This document shows, piece after piece, positions 23,270-36,039 of a stretch of DNA of 64,000 bases; the stretch's first letter is position 1, and each line of letters opens with the position of its first letter. The notes beneath the pieces were generated by a model. That model did no database searches, had not been told where the DNA came from, and saw only the letters and a list, made by a program, of their open reading frames with translations. The position numbers were made by a program, and so were the translations under genes. The DNA is taken from NCBI GenBank assembly GCA_963556195.1, contig OY744519.1, forward strand, positions 105,085,000 through 105,148,999. Direction: 5' to 3'. The stretch is from Sepiola atlantica (lineage: Eukaryota; Mollusca; Cephalopoda; Sepiida; Sepiolidae).

Positions 23270-23420
23270 TTGTTTTATGCTTGAAAAATCCATTTGCATT
23301 CTTCTAATTAGCCATAATTTGTAATCATTAAAAAGTCACCCATCTATCGCTTAGTCATCTCTGTATTTCTCTCGCCGACTCTCACTCTATGTTGATTCAC
23401 TTACCCCATCTTATTTCTAC
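23270..23420. repeat. Dispersed repeat, partner of 8500-8660
   Basis: It shares GGGATTG, TTCTAATTAGCC, AAGT(C/G)ACC and CTCTATGTTG in order with 8500-8660, on the same strand. Confidence 0.45.
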
Positions 23421-23609
23421 TGTCTCTGTAAGAATTTAAATAAAGTGTGACTTTTTACAGCGTTGTTTTTTAATTGCTTTATTTTGTTATCTGATTTACA
23501 AAGCGTGTTCGTACACACCATAAACACGTATGAAAATTAGATTCCGTAAAAAAAAAATATAGAAATACAGACAATGTCTTAAAAGATATGTCACAGTTAA
23601 TGAATTTTT

Positions 23610-23690
23610 GAATGAAATCAAAGTAAAATAACTAATTGTAGTGTTTGAGACCTAACGGCTCTCATAGATTCCAGTGAGTACTTTTGTGCA
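23610..23690. repeat. Dispersed repeat, partner of 17725-17810
   Basis: It is collinear with 17725-17810 over about 65 bp, as described there. Confidence 0.4.
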
Positions 23691-24999
23691 ATCTAATCGA
23701 ACATACTTGTTTCTAATTGTAGAATCATATGTTAAAGCTGTTTAATAGTTAAATGCACTAACTTTACGGTAGTAAATACAGCATAACTAACGAATATTTC
23801 CTTACTTAACAACAAGTTGCTATGGTTGGACCTCCCCTATCATAATAATCGATACTTTAAGATTACGTTTATAGCTATGTTAACATTCTGGCAGCCACAG
23901 ATTATAATATTAATCAATCCTACATCACATGGTTAAGCTAACTAATCAAGTAGATACTCTTTCCATAAGTATCTAGCAAACTTTAATGCCCCATGCCATC
24001 ATAAACAACCTCATATACAGCCTATTTCTATTTTTGATTTCGATCTAGTCGACTTGCAGCAAAATTACACCCCTTCCCTTTACTAGTATAGATAGTTATC
24101 ATATTATTTGTGCTATTTAAAAAATAGTTTATTATGATCATCTCCACAGGATGCTCTGTTATAGAATATAGACAAGACGTACTTATATAATTAGTTTTAA
24201 ATACCTATTAACGTAGTGTAATTTAAGTATATTTTCTTTAACTTACATTATTACACCACGGGAAGTTAATAGCTATAGATCACAAAGGTTATCAGTGCTG
24301 AACGCCATCTCTTTCATGGACATGAACCTACGGCTCAAAGACTGAAGTTAAAGAGAAGCTTAACAACATAACAGGAACAGATCAGACTACAGATGTGGAC
24401 CAGAGGGATGGAGAATGTCAACTTTCCACTGACCGGGGAATCTCTACCTCCTGGCTCGTAAGTGCCTGAATACAGTAGAGGACATTTAATTGCTCGAGAA
24501 CGGGAATGAGGGAATGAAAAGCCGCTATGACCATATGCGAGTATAAAACAACCAAACCATTTGCAAATATCGAGAAAAGAATTATACGATGCTGGCCTGT
24601 ATTATTTTACCTCTACTACCCAACCAATGCAACTTGAAAGATGTCAGAGTTCAATGATATTGCAAAGAACAGCATATATAAGTGTGAAACTGTCATATAA
24701 ACACATGCTTCATGTGTACGGAAAGAAGAACTACTACGTTATAGGGATAATATAAAAAATTAAGATCTTATGACATAATTTACTAAAATAAAAATACATT
24801 TTAAAAGTTGTGTATGCATAACAAATGTCGGAAGTTTAATAATTGTTTATTGATTCCAAACTACCTGTAGATATGCTATCTAAGAAGGTAAGCTACAGAC
24901 GGAAATACGACGTCGCTAAATAAACGCCTTAGGACCATGGCTACATTGACAGCGTAAACGAAATCCTAGAATGACCGTTTACAGTTGTATGAGTATTGA

Positions 25000-25342
25000 T
25001 TTACTCCTCTCCAGGAGTTAGGCACAAGGCCAGTTTTTATCTTACTCCCACAAGAAACATGTCACCCAAGGTCGGGTCGGGAAAGTGAGGTTTAATAATT
25101 ACCTGGGCAGCCCCGTCGGCATTCCCCGGTAGGGGCGCCTCAGCCAGTAAGCAATAAACTTACTCCTCCCCAAAGAGAGGAGGCGAAGCCTGGGAGAGGG
25201 GACCTCCTAGAACTGCACGGGACAGACTCATAGACCGGCGTAAATCAAGCCCCGAAGGCCAAGACAATACCAGTCTATGGGGTGCAGTATCCATCGGAAC
25301 AGATACTACACTTTGATCCTAGCCAAAAGGCCAAAAACAGTT
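25000..25342 (-). repeat. U2 snRNA-headed GC-rich repeat (candidate SINE)
   Basis: Read on the minus strand from 25342, the sequence contains GGCCTTTTGGCT, then AGGATCAAAGTGTAGTATC and TGTTC. This follows the first ~45 nt of metazoan U2 snRNA, including the branch-site recognition bases GTAGTA. The rest is unlike U2: there is no Sm site (A-T5-G), and the body continues as unrelated GC-rich sequence with a CTCCTC/GAGGAG hairpin. It ends near a second small hairpin and AT-rich sequence. I infer a snRNA-derived retroposon or chimeric pseudogene, not a working U2 gene. The 3' boundary is uncertain. Confidence 0.6.
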
Positions 25343-25349
25343 TGGATGA

Positions 25350-26560
25350 GTAGTGGTCACAAATTATTATATAAACAAGACCGAAATTGAGATCGATTGT
25401 CGACTGGCAATCAGTCCGAGAAAACTACTCTGTCAATTCCTGTATGTCTTACTAACCCGCACTCGTTCACCGACACCGACAATAAAAATATCACACACAC
25501 GCACACATATATATATCCACATTTACACACGTATTAAGCTATTATTTGAGAATCGAATGCTATTAAATTAAAGACTTAGGATACTTAAAGCTAGATTAAT
25601 AGCGGCCGGGTGATGAGTACGATTTTTTTTTTACTTATTATGAATATACCAGCGATAGAAAACAAAAGATCTTTTAGAACGTATTCACCTCTTCCGCTCG
25701 AAAGATGGGCGATAAAACATATCACTCACCGAGTGATATATAACAATTGGTAAACAGATAGGATGAAAAGCTGTCAATTGGAAGCCATGTTTAGGATTGC
25801 GCAGGTCTATCGGCAATTCGCCAAACACGGCGCACCGAATATGGCCGCTGTTTGCCCTCGTTAAATGTTTAATAGCCTCTACCATAGGCGTTTGAAATCG
25901 CTCCTTGTTATCTCAGCTAATTGAATCCTACGCTCTTCGTTGGATCACAAGCTAACCACGGGCAAATGGAGCAATGTTCCATTTGCGCTTGATCGAGTAA
26001 ATACAAAGACCATCATTTATGTTGGTTTGTTAGTGTAATAGCCAATGATATGCCTCAGTAGTTGCGTGTTATATCTCTATAATAGACTATTGGTAGGTGG
26101 GGCTGCTGCTGATTCTCATGGCGTAATTGCACATACTTCTTGTTTAGCGCCTCGACAGTCTTCTTCCCCGTACCCTTCTCTTTTTCTCTTCTTCGTTATC
26201 AAAATGATTTGTCAGACATTTTTTTTTCTATTTATATTCGCATCTTCTCGCTAGCTTCCATTACATATCTCATTAGCACGCCCTCTGATCTACGGTCATT
26301 CCATTTTTTTCAAATTTCTTCTCTTGAGTCGATGGTGCGTGAGTTACCTAATGAATACCTACGCGAACTATGATTCTGCTATGCAAATTCAAATACGATC
26401 GAATATATTTTGTAATCGACAAATGCTTTGGTATCATCCCTATTTAGATACATCATGGACTCTACCGATAAGTATATACTACTTTTAATGTAACCCACTC
26501 AGGGAATCAAGTAGCAGTTGAGGATACCTTCTTGACAATCAGTTCGACAGAGTATAAGCC
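25350..26560. other. Interval without recognised gene
   Basis: It contains a 9-bp perfect hairpin at 25962-25986 (GCAAATGGA with its inverse) and otherwise nothing I can assign. Confidence 0.4.
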
Positions 26561-26564
26561 ACTG

Positions 26565-26700
26565 TGACAACAGTGGCCTTGCCCTTACCGGGCTGAGGCA
26601 CGCCCCTCGTAAATCCAGGCCAGTTCACTGAGTCAGGTTTTGCTGGTGACATCAATGATAGTGGTTAGTAAGAACCACTATCAATGAGGACCGGAAGTGC
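26565..26700. repeat. GC-rich repeat piece with 11-bp hairpin
   Basis: TTACCGGGCTGAGGCACGCC resembles TTACTGGCTGAGGCGCCCCT in the minus-strand body of the U2-headed repeat (25100-25160). Behind it, TGATAGTGGTT and AACCACTATCA form a perfect 11-bp stem with a six-base loop (about 26655-26682). Confidence 0.4.
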
Positions 26701-26889
26701 CAAAGGCAATAAGACGCATGCGTGAGACTTCGTTTTTTTTCAACAAGTCATCAGGGCCAGCATAACCCCCCCACCACCACCGCTAAGGAGTTTCTATTCA
26801 ATTGGAAACCATTATTAACTTGTTCTTGCTATTGTAACTTTATTCATTCACTTGGAAATCATTGTTAACGAAATAAGCAAGATATTCAA

Positions 26890-27225
26890 ATAATAATATA
26901 TTGTAAATAAACTGTTCGTTTTGAAAAAAAAATCACATATTCAAAGAAACTGTTCGTTTTCACAAATTTTAATTTCTTTAAAACTTGTTCATTTGGACTC
27001 CCCCTAAAAACATAAATGTTTAACTTATTACAATTGTTTACTATATTGTAAATAAACTGTTCGTTTTGAAAAAAAAACACAAAAGAACACACATTTTTAT
27101 TTATTTTAACATAGCTGTTTTAATTGATTACAATTTTTTACTATATTTTAAATAAACTGCTCGTTTTTCAAAAAGAAAAGAACAAAAAAACACACATTTT
27201 AATTTATTTCAATAAATGTTCTAAC
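26890..27225. repeat. Tandem repeat, ~100 to 145-bp units
   Basis: TATATTGTAAATAAACTG followed by TTCGTTTTGAAAAAAAAA occurs near 26897, 27042 and (diverged) 27142. The last two units are 100 bp apart and align throughout, including the ACACACATTTT block. Confidence 0.75.
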
Positions 27226-27278
27226 AATTAATTATTTTGAATTATTGATTGTGTTTCTTTACTGAATTCGTAATCTGT

Positions 27279-27330
27279 TATGTTTGATTTACTTTTCTTG
27301 TTTGATTTACTTTTTCTGTTTGATTTACTT
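27279..27330. repeat. Three-copy ~20-bp tandem repeat
   Basis: TGTTTGATTTACTTTT occurs three times in succession with TC-type spacers. Confidence 0.85.
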
Positions 27331-27984
27331 TTAAGTTAAAAACTAATCCAGGATTGTCTGCCGTTTACGCTACTGTTACGTTTCATAAATGTAAATAAAT
27401 CTCTATTCTGCACAAGTATCTTTATTTTAACTAAAACAAGTGAATCAAAATGTCTTAAGAATAGGGATTGGTCTTTTCGTTTGTCTTCTTGTGTTTATAA
27501 ACTAAAAGATATTTCCAAGCAGCATCAATGATAATCTTTTCATTCGATGTAGACTAGGTTGTTATAACAATCAAATCAAACATTAAAAATAAACCGGAAA
27601 GAACAAACTTATTTAAAGAATGGGTATTAAAGCAGACAAATTATTAAAAAAAAAAATGTTCACATTTAAAAAAAAAAAATTATGACACCACTATTTTATT
27701 ATTAACTATTAATTTAATGTTTGCTGTCTAGCCTACGCAAATTAGACAAAATAATACATTTACACTAAGATTACTACTAAAGTAATGGTTTAATTATATT
27801 CCATGATCGTTAATTAATGATTACTGGAAATGTCATTGAAATTGGTTAATTTCCTGCATTTTGAAGTGAAGGGAGGGGGTCACACTTCTATTAGTATTAC
27901 TGTTCGACAGATCTGGTTTGCTACTTTATGGCATTACGTAATATCCCAGTGGACTGGCCTGGTTATTACAATGGTCGTGGCTGA

Positions 27985-28190
27985 GGTATAATTCTGGGGG
28001 GGGGGGCTCTTCCAATATGTGATTATAGAATAGCGTGATCTACCGAATGGAGTGATCTACCCTATGGAGTCTAATGTGATCTACCGAGTTGTTTACATTC
28101 CAATATGTGATCTACCCATGAAACGTTTTCGCTTTGAGAAAGGGTTAGTTTATCGCTAACCGCCTGATGCCCTCACCCCCCCCCCTACCG
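27985..28190. repeat. GTGATCTACC cluster between poly-G and poly-C runs
   Basis: GTGATCTACC occurs four times between 28038 and 28111 at uneven spacing. The cluster is flanked by G11 near 27990 and C12 near 28168. It looks like a degenerate short tandem array. Confidence 0.7.
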
Positions 28191-28904
28191 GGGAATAACG
28201 ACAAGCTCCTCCGACCCTTTTCCTAGGTCAAAGTTCACTATCTTTTGTCTGCTGGCTTATCAATTCCCACATTTTGACCTTGTCCACATTGCTGTATTGA
28301 AGGGAAGGCAAATGCTCTCAAGTTGCAGAAGTTACACTGGCGACATTGTATTACTGTTATATTACCTTATTCTGTTTTTTCAACAGACGTGTTCTTTTTC
28401 TTATTTATTTATGATGCCCCTTCGATGACATCTATTAATAATGGATATCATGTATCTATCTGTGTGTCTGTCTAAAACGGACACTACATTATTAGTTTTG
28501 ATCGCTCTCTTGTTATATCTACTTATCAGCTCATATATATCCATTACAAAACTTCCCAAACATCATGCATCTTTCAAATTTACATAATTAATTTGTTTTA
28601 AAGCTTGAAATAAATTAATATTCGCAAATATACACTCATGATTGTTTTTATTAGACTTCCAGATGTATTTAAAATATGTTCCTCGATAACAATCTTAATA
28701 AAATTATAAATAAAATTAATTAAATACATTGTTTTTATCTATATAATTCAGTTACGTAATTAAATTAGATTGCAATGAAATATGATGTAACAGCAAGCGT
28801 TCACTTAAACATTTGGTAACCCGCTCTCTGATTATTAAGTATAACGTTATATTTCGAATGCACAGAAAGTTCTATTTCAAGAAGGCCACGTGTTAACATG
28901 ACGT

Positions 28905-29075
28905 CAGATTAGAGAGAGAGAGAAAGAAATAGAGAAAGAGAGAAAGAGAGAGAGAAAGAGAAAGAGAGAGAGGAGGTGAAACAGAGAGAGGAGGAGAAAG
29001 AGAGAGAGAAGATAAATAGATAGATAGAGAGAGAAAGAGAGAGAGAGAGAAAGAGAGATAGAGACACACACACAC
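28905..29075. repeat. (GA)n-rich tract with (CA)n end
   Basis: AGAG/GAAAGAG strings, then ACACACAC near 29065. Confidence 0.9.
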
Positions 29076-29689
29076 AAGACAGGGGCGCGTTATTTGATTA
29101 ATAACAGTTAAACAACACATTATCTGAGATTTATCGTTCGAGTCGCTCAAAAATGATATATTTACTTAGATTTTTTTATTAAAACGTTTTTTTGTTAATC
29201 TTTTACTGAGCAATTAAAAAACTTAATTTAGAATCGTGTTCACTGTATTTTAATTTTTTAATTGTTGATTTTATGTTAGGTACACCTTTTTTGGATTTGA
29301 AAAACTTCAAATATTATTATCTTTTTATGACCTTAAGTGAGTTTAGAATGTTTCGTTTTACATATAACCCCGTAAAGGGTAAATTTTGTTTACAAACTAT
29401 GTTTTGATTATTCCGTGTTTTATTTATTGCAATAAAGGATGGGGTGATTTTCTTTTTTTTTGTAAAAAACAAACAAACACATTTTACTGAGCAATTAAAT
29501 AAAACAACTAGCAAACATTTGCTAGTAACATTAATGATCATATTTTTATTAATACGTTACCACTTATTAAGGCCAAAAAACTCGAGGATAACAGTTAGTG
29601 AGATTGATGAATTGTCGGTTAAATGGTTAAGAGTATTATTAAAGGGCATAAAATTATGATTGGGGCGAACAAATTTTTTTGACATATGA

Positions 29690-29885
29690 GGAATGTTTAT
29701 GACAAATATTTTTTGACATTGAATTTAAAGACGACCATGTTTGAGTTTGCTGGGAAGAAGTCATGTGGTAATATGCCCCACAGATGAGAACTTCTTAAAA
29801 TTATACTCTGTTCATGGAAATTCTGTTTGATTCTGAGCACATGGAGGAAGACACGAAAGTTTTTTAAGTGGTGGTAATAAAACGA
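29690..29885 (-). mobile_element. LINE C-terminal fragment
   Basis: ATTGAATTTAAAGACGACCA and the following 170 bp align with 19540-19710, the minus-strand LINE piece encoding the LWNTLSRDCFP region. It shares GGAAATTCTGTTTGA-type blocks and the order of motifs. Heavily mutated. Confidence 0.65.
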
Positions 29886-29889
29886 GTTC

Positions 29890-32430
29890 TATTAGATATG
29901 ATATTGATTTACGTGCATTCAATTCGTCGTATATGATGAATTGCTTGCAATAGGTATTGTTTTTGTTGACTCAAATAATTCAACAATTTTGGATTCACCG
30001 TAAAAAGAAACCTATTTTTAAATTTACTCGATTATAATTAATAGAAGAGGGGTGCATGTTTCGCCTGATGGATATCATAACAAACTATAAAATCAGTTAT
30101 GCCGAGTTAAAATCCAATCGATTCTATTTTCGTCATTTAATAAAGTTTTTTTATTATTATTAACTAGCTGTCAACTGGACGTTGTCCGCGGGAGTAGTAA
30201 GTAATTTATTTTTATCAATAACTATTGATTTCTTCTCGAATCTTCTGGAATCACATATAAGTTAAATGTTACTATAAAAACCGAAACAACTAATCGAAGT
30301 AAAACTCACCAGCAAAAAAAAAACTCCAAATACGCACGTAAAGTTTTACAAAAAAATAACGCAATATAAGTTTTCTTTGAAAAATAAACACATCCGCATA
30401 CTTCCATTCTCTCTCTCTCCCTCTCTCTCTCTTTCTCTCTCTTTCTCTCTCTCTTTCTATCTACTGAATCTGTACATAAAGAATCATCTGTATACCAGTA
30501 GAATAATTCCTATTTTAGTCACACAAATATAAGGAACAAGCTGATATTTTTGTCTAGTAAAAGTGAAATAAATTATTTCCGTCATTCTTTATTATCAGTT
30601 ATTAAGATAAATAATCCTCTTTACTTTGTTATTAAAATTTAAATTTGCTTACGTGATTATATTTTCCTTTTTTTATTATTATCAGTTATTATCAAGATTA
30701 AGATTAAGCCTCAATGTGCACACGCGATTATTAGAGTTAGCCTGGTACACATGAGTTCACTTTTATTATATAAAAATAGAAGACTAGTGTACATCCTCCG
30801 TCAAAAATAATCGAGGAAATTATACTTCGCCCGTGTTTACACTCGTTATTTATCTACATATATTACTAAAATATTCATATAAATTCATAGAATTACGTCA
30901 GTAAATTAATTTTCATATGAAAATTATTATTATCATTTTTGACAAACAAACGAAAAAACATCCACCGTTAACTTTTTATTATAGAGTTGGATATTTTTCC
31001 GAATTCATTTTAGGGGTCGGGTAAATCTGACTTGGTATTCGCTTTCTCTTTTCCCAACATAATTTGAAATTGGTTTTGTTTAGTAAGAAAATACCACTTT
31101 TTACTCGCTAACATTTGCGTTACGTCAAGGAAGTACATACATATTTATATATATAAATATACAAATTAATACACATTGGTCTTTATTTTAGAGTGATTTA
31201 TTTTATCTAGGCTAAAACCACTCAAGGATACATGTTAATAAGATGAATAGATTGGCAGTTGAATGATGATGAATACTATGGGAGGATTTAAAATTTGCAC
31301 ATACCACCCACACGTAACGAGAGAAAAAAGCAATTCTCCTCACTATTTCAAAAAGATTGCTTATTAGTCCAGTCAAAAAGCCTCAATTTTGACCAACGGT
31401 CAAACTAATTGCAAGGTTTATTTGCAGAATGCATTTCTACAAGGTCTCTATTTTAACATACTAAAAGTCTAGAAAAATCTACGGATGCGAAATATGCAAA
31501 TTTGGCATTTTTTATCAACAGGTGAACGTGATGTATGCTACCAATCGCACCAATGCATCATTTGAAATTGATAGGTGAAAATTAGGATATTAAATGATGT
31601 ATATAGAATGATTCTTTCATCTCCCAGCAATAATTTACTTATATAAAATGTATTTTAAGGTAAATCTTAAGTTTTGAGACATTTTTATTCGTTTTGTCGT
31701 ATGAATTCGTAGAATATTCTCCCATTATCAAAAAATTGGGATATTTTATCGAATTATTTTATTAGATATACTTTTACATCATTATGTTTCAATTAAAAAA
31801 AATAATAATAAAGATATTAAAAATTACCGCCCCCCCACACACACGGAGGTCATGTTTTAATCATCGTTTATTTTTTAGTTCATTTGTCCGTTTATCAACT
31901 TTATGCAAAAAATAATCACCAGATTTTAATGCTTTTTTATCAACGTTGCATCTTGGCCCATGGAAGTCCCATAATAAATTTTGAATAATATCCAGTTCAG
32001 TATCTGAATGCAATAATTTTTAGAAATTCGGAAAATCCCTATTTTTTGTCAAAGTTTAACAAAAACACATCTCAGTCAATTTCTTGTCCATTCTTTTGAA
32101 TCTTGAAACATGGGTATCAGATAGTATTACATATCACCAAATTAAATTTAACAGATTTAATGTTTGGCAGCATTTTTCATTTTAACATAGAACATCTCAT
32201 TTAACAACTTCATATAAATTTCCGTCAATCTGGCATTTCTCAATCAATCTCGGTATGTTTATATAATGTCTCATTTTCAAAAAACATTACCAAGTTTCAC
32301 CTGCATAGTAGAGTAACACAACCAACCTTAGCGTAGGGTTGTGCTCTTTAATTATTCAATTATTTTTCAATCCTCTAACTCAATGTTATCTTCAAGCACT
32401 TACAAATTAGCACAAGTTGTAACACAACAC
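29890..32430. other. 2.5-kb interval without recognised gene
   Basis: It contains a CT-rich tract (30407-30465) and an isolated GC-rich string GACGTTGTCCGCGG near 30179. Otherwise it is AT-rich sequence without supportable coding. Confidence 0.45.
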
Positions 32431-32439
32431 TCTACAACT

Positions 32440-35400
32440 GAGTGTTAAACAATTAAGTCCATGTACACCATGCTGTATTGCAATGTTTTTTTCAGTTGCA
32501 CCAGATCAAATTAAGAAGAATTTCTGGTTCTGGTAGCATATCAGTCATTTCTGGTATGATGACACCATTGATCATCTGTCATCACAAATTGATGGGATTT
32601 AGAGAACGAGTTATTAACCATATCTGTACTTATTAGTATAATACATTGAATAGAATTTTGCAGCAGCTGTTGCTAGAGACAAGATATCTAATCCACTGTG
32701 ATTATGTGTTTATGTATCTTTTGGGAAAACAGATGATAGCGCAATTTGTTGAGTCCCTTTCTGGCGTTTTTCCGATGCAATGTTTACTTTTGATGCCTCA
32801 CACTAACAAAAGACCTCAGCCTCATGTTTTAAGTCTTTTTTTTATTTTTAACAACTGATTTGCTTACATTGGATAAGCATGAAGTTGTGTCACATCCAAG
32901 TAAAGCATGAAGAAATGTTTTATTTAAGCATATGTTGGGGCCATGGTCAGATTTCACACAGTGTATATTTTAACAGCAGTTTCAATAATAAGACATAATT
33001 ACCATTGGTGTGGATACACCGACACCTTTCTCGTTCCAAACATTCAGAAAACATCTGGATAAGTTTATGTTTATTAGATTTATTTACCAAGAAAATGTCG
33101 TTTTTCGTTGCTGGAACCATAGTTTATTCACAATGTACAGATACAGCATTTACTCTTCTTCCCAAATAAATTATGTTTTTACTGAAAGTTGTACACTGTA
33201 ACCATCAAATATAATGACGCATTTGTCATATTTGTACAGTACGTATTTGATATATACATAATATGTTTATCTAAATGTAAGACCATGATGCGGAATGATC
33301 CGATTTAGTAACGCCCCTCCATCCAAAACAAAGTGTCTACCAGTGGGAAGTTTGCATTCTTGGCATCGAAGCTGGTTCCATACGGCACTTCCTAGAATTG
33401 ATTTGCTTGCAGATCTGGGGAAAGCAATGCAATCAAACATAGATGTTGTTTTACGACACAGTTCATATTAAAAGAGCTATTGTATATTAAAGTTTTCTTT
33501 TGTTGCAACTAATGTTAGGCGTTGAAACAGTGCTTGTAGATTAATATGTACTACTTTTCTGTCTATAATTACATCTGTTTTTGATTTAAAGGTGAGTGTT
33601 TGTTTTAATTTCACTTGAATGGATTGATATATACTTCATTGCCTTCCATGGATTGAAAAATCTCATAGCCAATATTTTCTGTTTTATCTAAATTTATTGA
33701 ATCCTATGCGTGAGTAAATGTTGTCCAGTGACAACATATTTGCTGATGGAATTTCTGGCTTTCAAAAAGCGCATATGCAATTTGTATCCGTGCAGTCTCT
33801 TTTGTCGGGTGTCAGTTATTTTTGTGCTATTTACTAATTTTATAATTGACATCAGTAAACTGCTGCAAAACTTGATTTAGTTCGGAACAAACGGGACAGA
33901 TTTAATCCACATGATTCGCTGCTTTTCTATCCCTTGTGAGCTAACCAGTGGATTTCCTACTTCGCATAAACAATAAAACCAGTGGAAAGTTCTGCCCAGT
34001 ATCACTATAGCAAACGACATGTAAACTATTTTTTAAAACAGAATACAAATCAGGATGGTCTCTTAATATACAAATTGTGACCTGCAGTAACAAAGAATGG
34101 TAGCAAATCATACAACGAAACAAGATGGAGACTCCAATTTCCTGGGGGTTTTTCAGCCCAGAGAAAATGCTTCGAAATGTCTAGTATTTTCATATATTGC
34201 AACCACAAGCAACAAGTACGATTAGTAAACCTTTCCTTTTTTGTTCCAACTCTTCATGGATAGTCATAGCTGCTATAATAGATTATTCGTTTACCATCGT
34301 ATCTGGATTAGCAATGAGTTTTGCAATTATTTTTAGCTGACATTATTCAACTTTCTGCTAAATTAGTACTTCTCACTTGAATTATATTAAGTGTCTCCGT
34401 CCATGTGTGAGTCTTTTCTTCACTTTGAGTTTCAGTTTCAGGTAGAGTATTATGCTGCACGGTGCACAATCTATTAGGAAATGATCAATTCATACTTCAG
34501 CATGGGTAGTTCCACTAAGCATATTTGGCACTGAGTTGTGGCCATATATCTCTTCCAGAACTTCTGACTATCCTGTTTTTCCATTAGATTGCTTATACAC
34601 CGAAAAGGAATTCATTTCCATGTGTAATCCTCCAATTATCAGCACTATAGATTTCAGACGGCTACGATATGGCTTATTAACTATAATAGTTTGAGCCTTC
34701 CGATACAGTGTTATGTTATGATTTTACTTGTTCAACCAGGAATATCAATGTAGAATAGATACATGACATATTTGATGCATCTAAGTCAATGAAAGCCAAC
34801 ATCACAACAGTTGCCCTTCTCGGATGATTTCCCTTGTATACTTTGCATGAATTCTGACAACCCTGACAACATTGCAGAAACGGGTTAACTGTCCACCGAA
34901 TATCAAGTAAATATGGGGATTTAGGTAAATGATCACAAGGCTTAAGATGGGTAAGTTCACCAAAATGATGTAAATTATCTTGTTGATAAAGGTAATTAAT
35001 TGTTACTTGTCGAGGCCTAAGGATCTCATTAGTCGTTACTTGATGCTGGGAAATCACATACGTGACAAATTTACCTGGTGTAAATATGGCAAATATACTC
35101 ATCCGTTGAAAGGTGTCATATCCATCAAGGGTTGTATATTGTAGTCAATAGTGTCTGCTGCATGTAGCATGAATTGACCTTCTGTAATAGTGACATAACA
35201 ATTACGGAAGTATTTCGTTCAAATGTTTGACTTCGTCATATTAGCTACAAAATCCATGTTGCTGTAATTAATCTCTCAGAAACCTAGAACCAAAATGGTG
35301 ATGAATTTTTTATGACTAACCATAATTGTAAAACAACAATCACCATACTTGGTCGAATAGCTTAAATGATAACATGTTCCAGAGATTCCTGATTCTTCTC

Positions 35401-36037
35401 TGTATTTTTCCTGTTGCAATAGTCTGCATAAAGTAAGCAACACTATCACGGAGAAACTCTAAGGTTTACTCTAAAGTAAGTTTATCTGTGGATGGATAAT
35501 TTGAGTTTAGAGTCATATATTTTTTTCATTGTTTGCCTGTCATAAAGTTAGTACTGCACCGTTGACAATAGACTGCATCTTTGGCATGTAAATCATTTGC
35601 AGAATATAAGCTTTTTAATACTGTATCACTCCATTTATTATTCCAGGATTTACATATTTTGTGTATAGTGTTGTCAAATGTCAATGTTTTAACAAGATGA
35701 TACCCCTGACATAGTTGCCTTCCTTGGTATCTGATTGATGTAATTCTTGAAATAAAAAGTTCTTGTTCGGGATTGTAACCTACAATTAAATGCTGATATA
35801 TCGACCTATTCGATGTTTTACATCTGCTTTTATAATGTTAGGTTTACACGATTATTTTCTACAGCGCTTATGAACATGTTGACCTGCTCATATACGAAAA
35901 CTACTTGCATATTTCATACATGATATGTTGATGCTATCACTTTCTTTTTGGGTAATTGTCACTCTATCCTTAAGATTGTTACCCATTATACCTTTTTTAC
36001 AAAGTACGCACATGTATCTAATACTTGCATTAGACAT
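32440..36037 (-). pseudogene. Decayed copy of a large intronless ORF with a PIN/FEN-nuclease-like region
   Basis: Minus-strand translation in changing frames recovers a protein of about 1200 residues in one collinear piece without introns. The N-terminus is MSNASIRYMCVLCKKG (start 36037) with a further HVHKRCRK pair, zinc-finger-like. Then come SWNNKWSDTVLKSLYSANDL (~35610) and HHHFGSRFLRD (~35300). TPGKFVTYVIS and HPRRATVVMLAFIDLDASNM fall in the frame 34716-35102. LWLQYMKILDISKHF follows (~34180). A nuclease-like region follows: VIIFDGY (~33200), NKSNKHKLIQMF (~33055), then FLHALLGCDTTS (~32900). KGLNKLRYHLFSQKI and IIPEMTDMLPEPE (~32550) are near the C-terminus. FDGY and GCDT with acidic residues between recall the FEN/XPG PIN-like fold. 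I recognise the order from a multicopy invertebrate ORF family of unknown function. At least ten frameshifts or stops make it a pseudogene. Confidence 0.7.
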
Positions 36038-36039
36038 TA

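Larger units (their letters stand above)
22380..25000. other. 2.6-kb interval with little structure
   Basis: It holds the two diverged repeats at 23270-23420 and 23610-23680. A 64-codon frame at 24561-24755 has no domain I would defend. No splice-flanked coding block is seen. Confidence 0.45.

Noticed and set aside
24561..24755. Frame reading ELYDAGLYYFTSTTQ, loosely like the start of a BIR domain
   Set aside because: The cysteine and histidine zinc ligands of a BIR domain are missing and there are no splice sites to support an exon.
25280..25342. A functional U2 snRNA gene
   Set aside because: Only the first ~45 nt resemble U2. The Sm site and 3' stem-loops are absent.
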